Source: Mugil cephalus (taxonomy: Eukaryota > Chordata > Actinopteri > Mugiliformes > Mugilidae). From it: 64,000 nucleotides of DNA. The notes beneath the pieces are model-generated. The model searched no databases, was not told the DNA's origin, and worked only from the letters and a program-made list of their open reading frames with translations. The first letter of the stretch is position 1, and every line of letters starts with the position of its first letter. This document shows, piece after piece, positions 62,499 to 64,000 of this stretch. The position numbers and the translations under genes were made by a program. Where the stretch lies: NCBI RefSeq assembly GCF_022458985.1, contig NC_061777.1, positions 9,154,668 to 9,218,667 on the forward strand, written 5' to 3'.

Positions 62499-64000
62499 AT
62501 AGACAATTCTTTATGTGTTAAGGCCCACCTGTCGCTAATATAAAAGAAAAATTTGGATCAGATTATACAGTACATTTTGCATTTGTAAAAAAATTGGAAA
62601 AATTATCTTATGGTTAATTAGTGTTGATCAGTTAACGAATGGAATGAACTCTCTGGTTCCCATGTTTGATTTTCTGCACTGGCCTGAAACAGGTTGCAGC
62701 TGGACCGGTTTTAAACCCCCTGCTGTGTCCCTCCAGGGGATATTTACTGGACAATTTCCAGACATCCAGCCCAAAACCGCCCCTCCACCGGCCATAACAA
62801 TGTAATTATCATGCAGGATATGTAACTCGTACGCTTTTGTTGCCGCCTCACCTTTGTCTGAACTTCATTGAGAAAGTGTCTGCAGGAGCTACGTTGCACT
62901 GAAAAGCTTGAAAATCAAGGGCACAATGCCACTGACACTCAACAGGCCTTTCCTAACTCCGGCCCTTTTACTCAGCTGAATGAGGAGCCACGAGAGGAGT
63001 CCGAGAGGAAGCACTTTTCAGAAATGGGACAATATGTAAATGGTTTGCAAGTAGCATTGGAAATGAAAAGAGTCCCCCAAGAAAATGCACGAAACTCTTA
63101 TTCAGCACCACGAGACCAGGCACATTTTTAAAGTTACCCTGCTTTCCCCTCGCACTTCTGCCGTCACATTCACGCAAGAGCTGCGAGTGTTTCTGGAGAA
63201 AGCACGGGCTTGCTGTACACCAGTCTAGTTAGACCGCCACATTCACTGTCCTGTGTGTCCTGCTTCGACACAAGGTAAGATAAATGGAATATCTCCTCTC
63301 TACTTGTTTATGTAAGTCCCTCAGACAAAGTAGTGACATTGGAGTTCCAATTACCTGTGCAATATCAATGTGGTGCTTAGAACGGAGACTTGACTCCACT
63401 TACAGCTGAAAGCTCTGTCTCTAAGGGACTTTAGCTCCAGCTCCTAATACGTACTGCCATATAATAAATGAACCGAGGCTCTCGGTTTTGGCTCACATGC
63501 TGCGGACAACAGTAGAATATGTCAGTTTAGAGATGAAAGGAGCTGTTGTGTCGCGCTCGCACCCGCCGTCGTCTTTTCCAACCTCACTTCTCTGGCGCGC
63601 CGCACGCTGCCGTGTTCCTCAGCTGCCATGAAAAGCAAACGTGTCCGCGAACAAATTGACCAAAAATTTGTCAAACTTTACATTTTCAAATCGGCATCTT
63701 CCTGGAATTGTTACGTGGAGTAATGTCAGCAGCGCCCCCGTACAGCACAGACTGATTCAGACTCGCAGACTTAATTTATCCCATTTTTCACTTTCTTGGA
63801 AAATTGGATTTTTACAGAAGTTCTGTCCTTTTTATGGTAGTGAATCATTTTTCCACTGCTTGAAGGAGTGCTACTGTAATTTCCTTGTCAGGCTGCATTC
63901 AGCAAGAATCTAGGTGCTCAGATTATTATTTTTTTCCTTCCATTCAGCAGCTTCCTGGAAAATTTTTTAACTACAGTGCATTGGGAGTGTAGGTTGTTCT

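Larger units (their letters stand above)
35744..64000 (+). other. fbxl17: fbxl17 intron, runs past the window edge (>28 kb)
   Basis: It begins at donor gtcagt (35744). Mammalian FBXL17 introns are also very large. I read through for the next LRR exon and did not recognise it. The intron carries two Tc1-MITE copies with both ends plus one partial copy, other repeats, microsatellites, an inverted-repeat element and several enhancer-like stretches listed separately. Stretches not listed separately showed nothing I can name. Confidence 0.8.

Overview
This window is vertebrate nuclear DNA, almost certainly from a ray-finned (probably percomorph) teleost. Genes are split into small exons with gt/ag borders, intergenic DNA is AT-rich with many homopolymers and microsatellites, and the interspersed repeats are the Tc1/mariner-derived and short non-autonomous elements typical of fish. 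No prokaryotic operon, rRNA, tRNA, CRISPR array or virus was found.

Six protein-coding genes are recognised. From left to right: the 3' end of slc35d2 (+, nucleotide-sugar transporter, five exons, stop at 2263); znf367 (-, C2H2 zinc-finger factor, 4523-6940); habp4 (+, Ki-1/57-type RNA-binding protein, 11295-14499); cdc14b (-, dual-specificity phosphatase, 15441-25714, with two alternative first exons); prxl2c/AAED1 (-, peroxiredoxin-like protein, 27204-29107); and the 5' part of fbxl17 (+, F-box/LRR ubiquitin-ligase receptor). fbxl17 has a probable 5'UTR exon ending at 31669 and coding exons from 33490 to 35743, then an intron that runs off the right edge. Every exon chain was checked: phases agree and each complete CDS is a multiple of three (znf367 314 aa, habp4 372 aa, cdc14b 525 or 511 aa, prxl2c 225 aa).

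The order slc35d2-znf367-habp4-cdc14b-prxl2c matches human 9q22, while fbxl17 is on human 5q21; both blocks lie on chicken Z, so the fish arrangement looks ancestral. slc35d2/znf367 and habp4/cdc14b are convergent pairs with very close 3' ends. prxl2c and fbxl17 are divergent. znf367 and cdc14b have CCAAT-box-rich upstream regions, that of znf367 being an array of six.

The right 28 kb (35744-64000) is one fbxl17 intron. It contains no recognisable exon, but it holds transposon remnants, microsatellites, a 611-bp inverted-repeat element, and several stretches rich in homeodomain, POU and nuclear-receptor-like words that resemble conserved non-coding enhancers. There is also one unexplained open frame with a plausible splice acceptor (43142-43423, minus). 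The window's main repeat family is a Tc1/mariner-like element with short internally deleted copies, seen six times. Nothing amounts to a clearly new biological system. The most testable leads are the two cdc14b first exons, the znf367 CCAAT array, the 61.9-62.5 kb element and the putative intronic enhancers.
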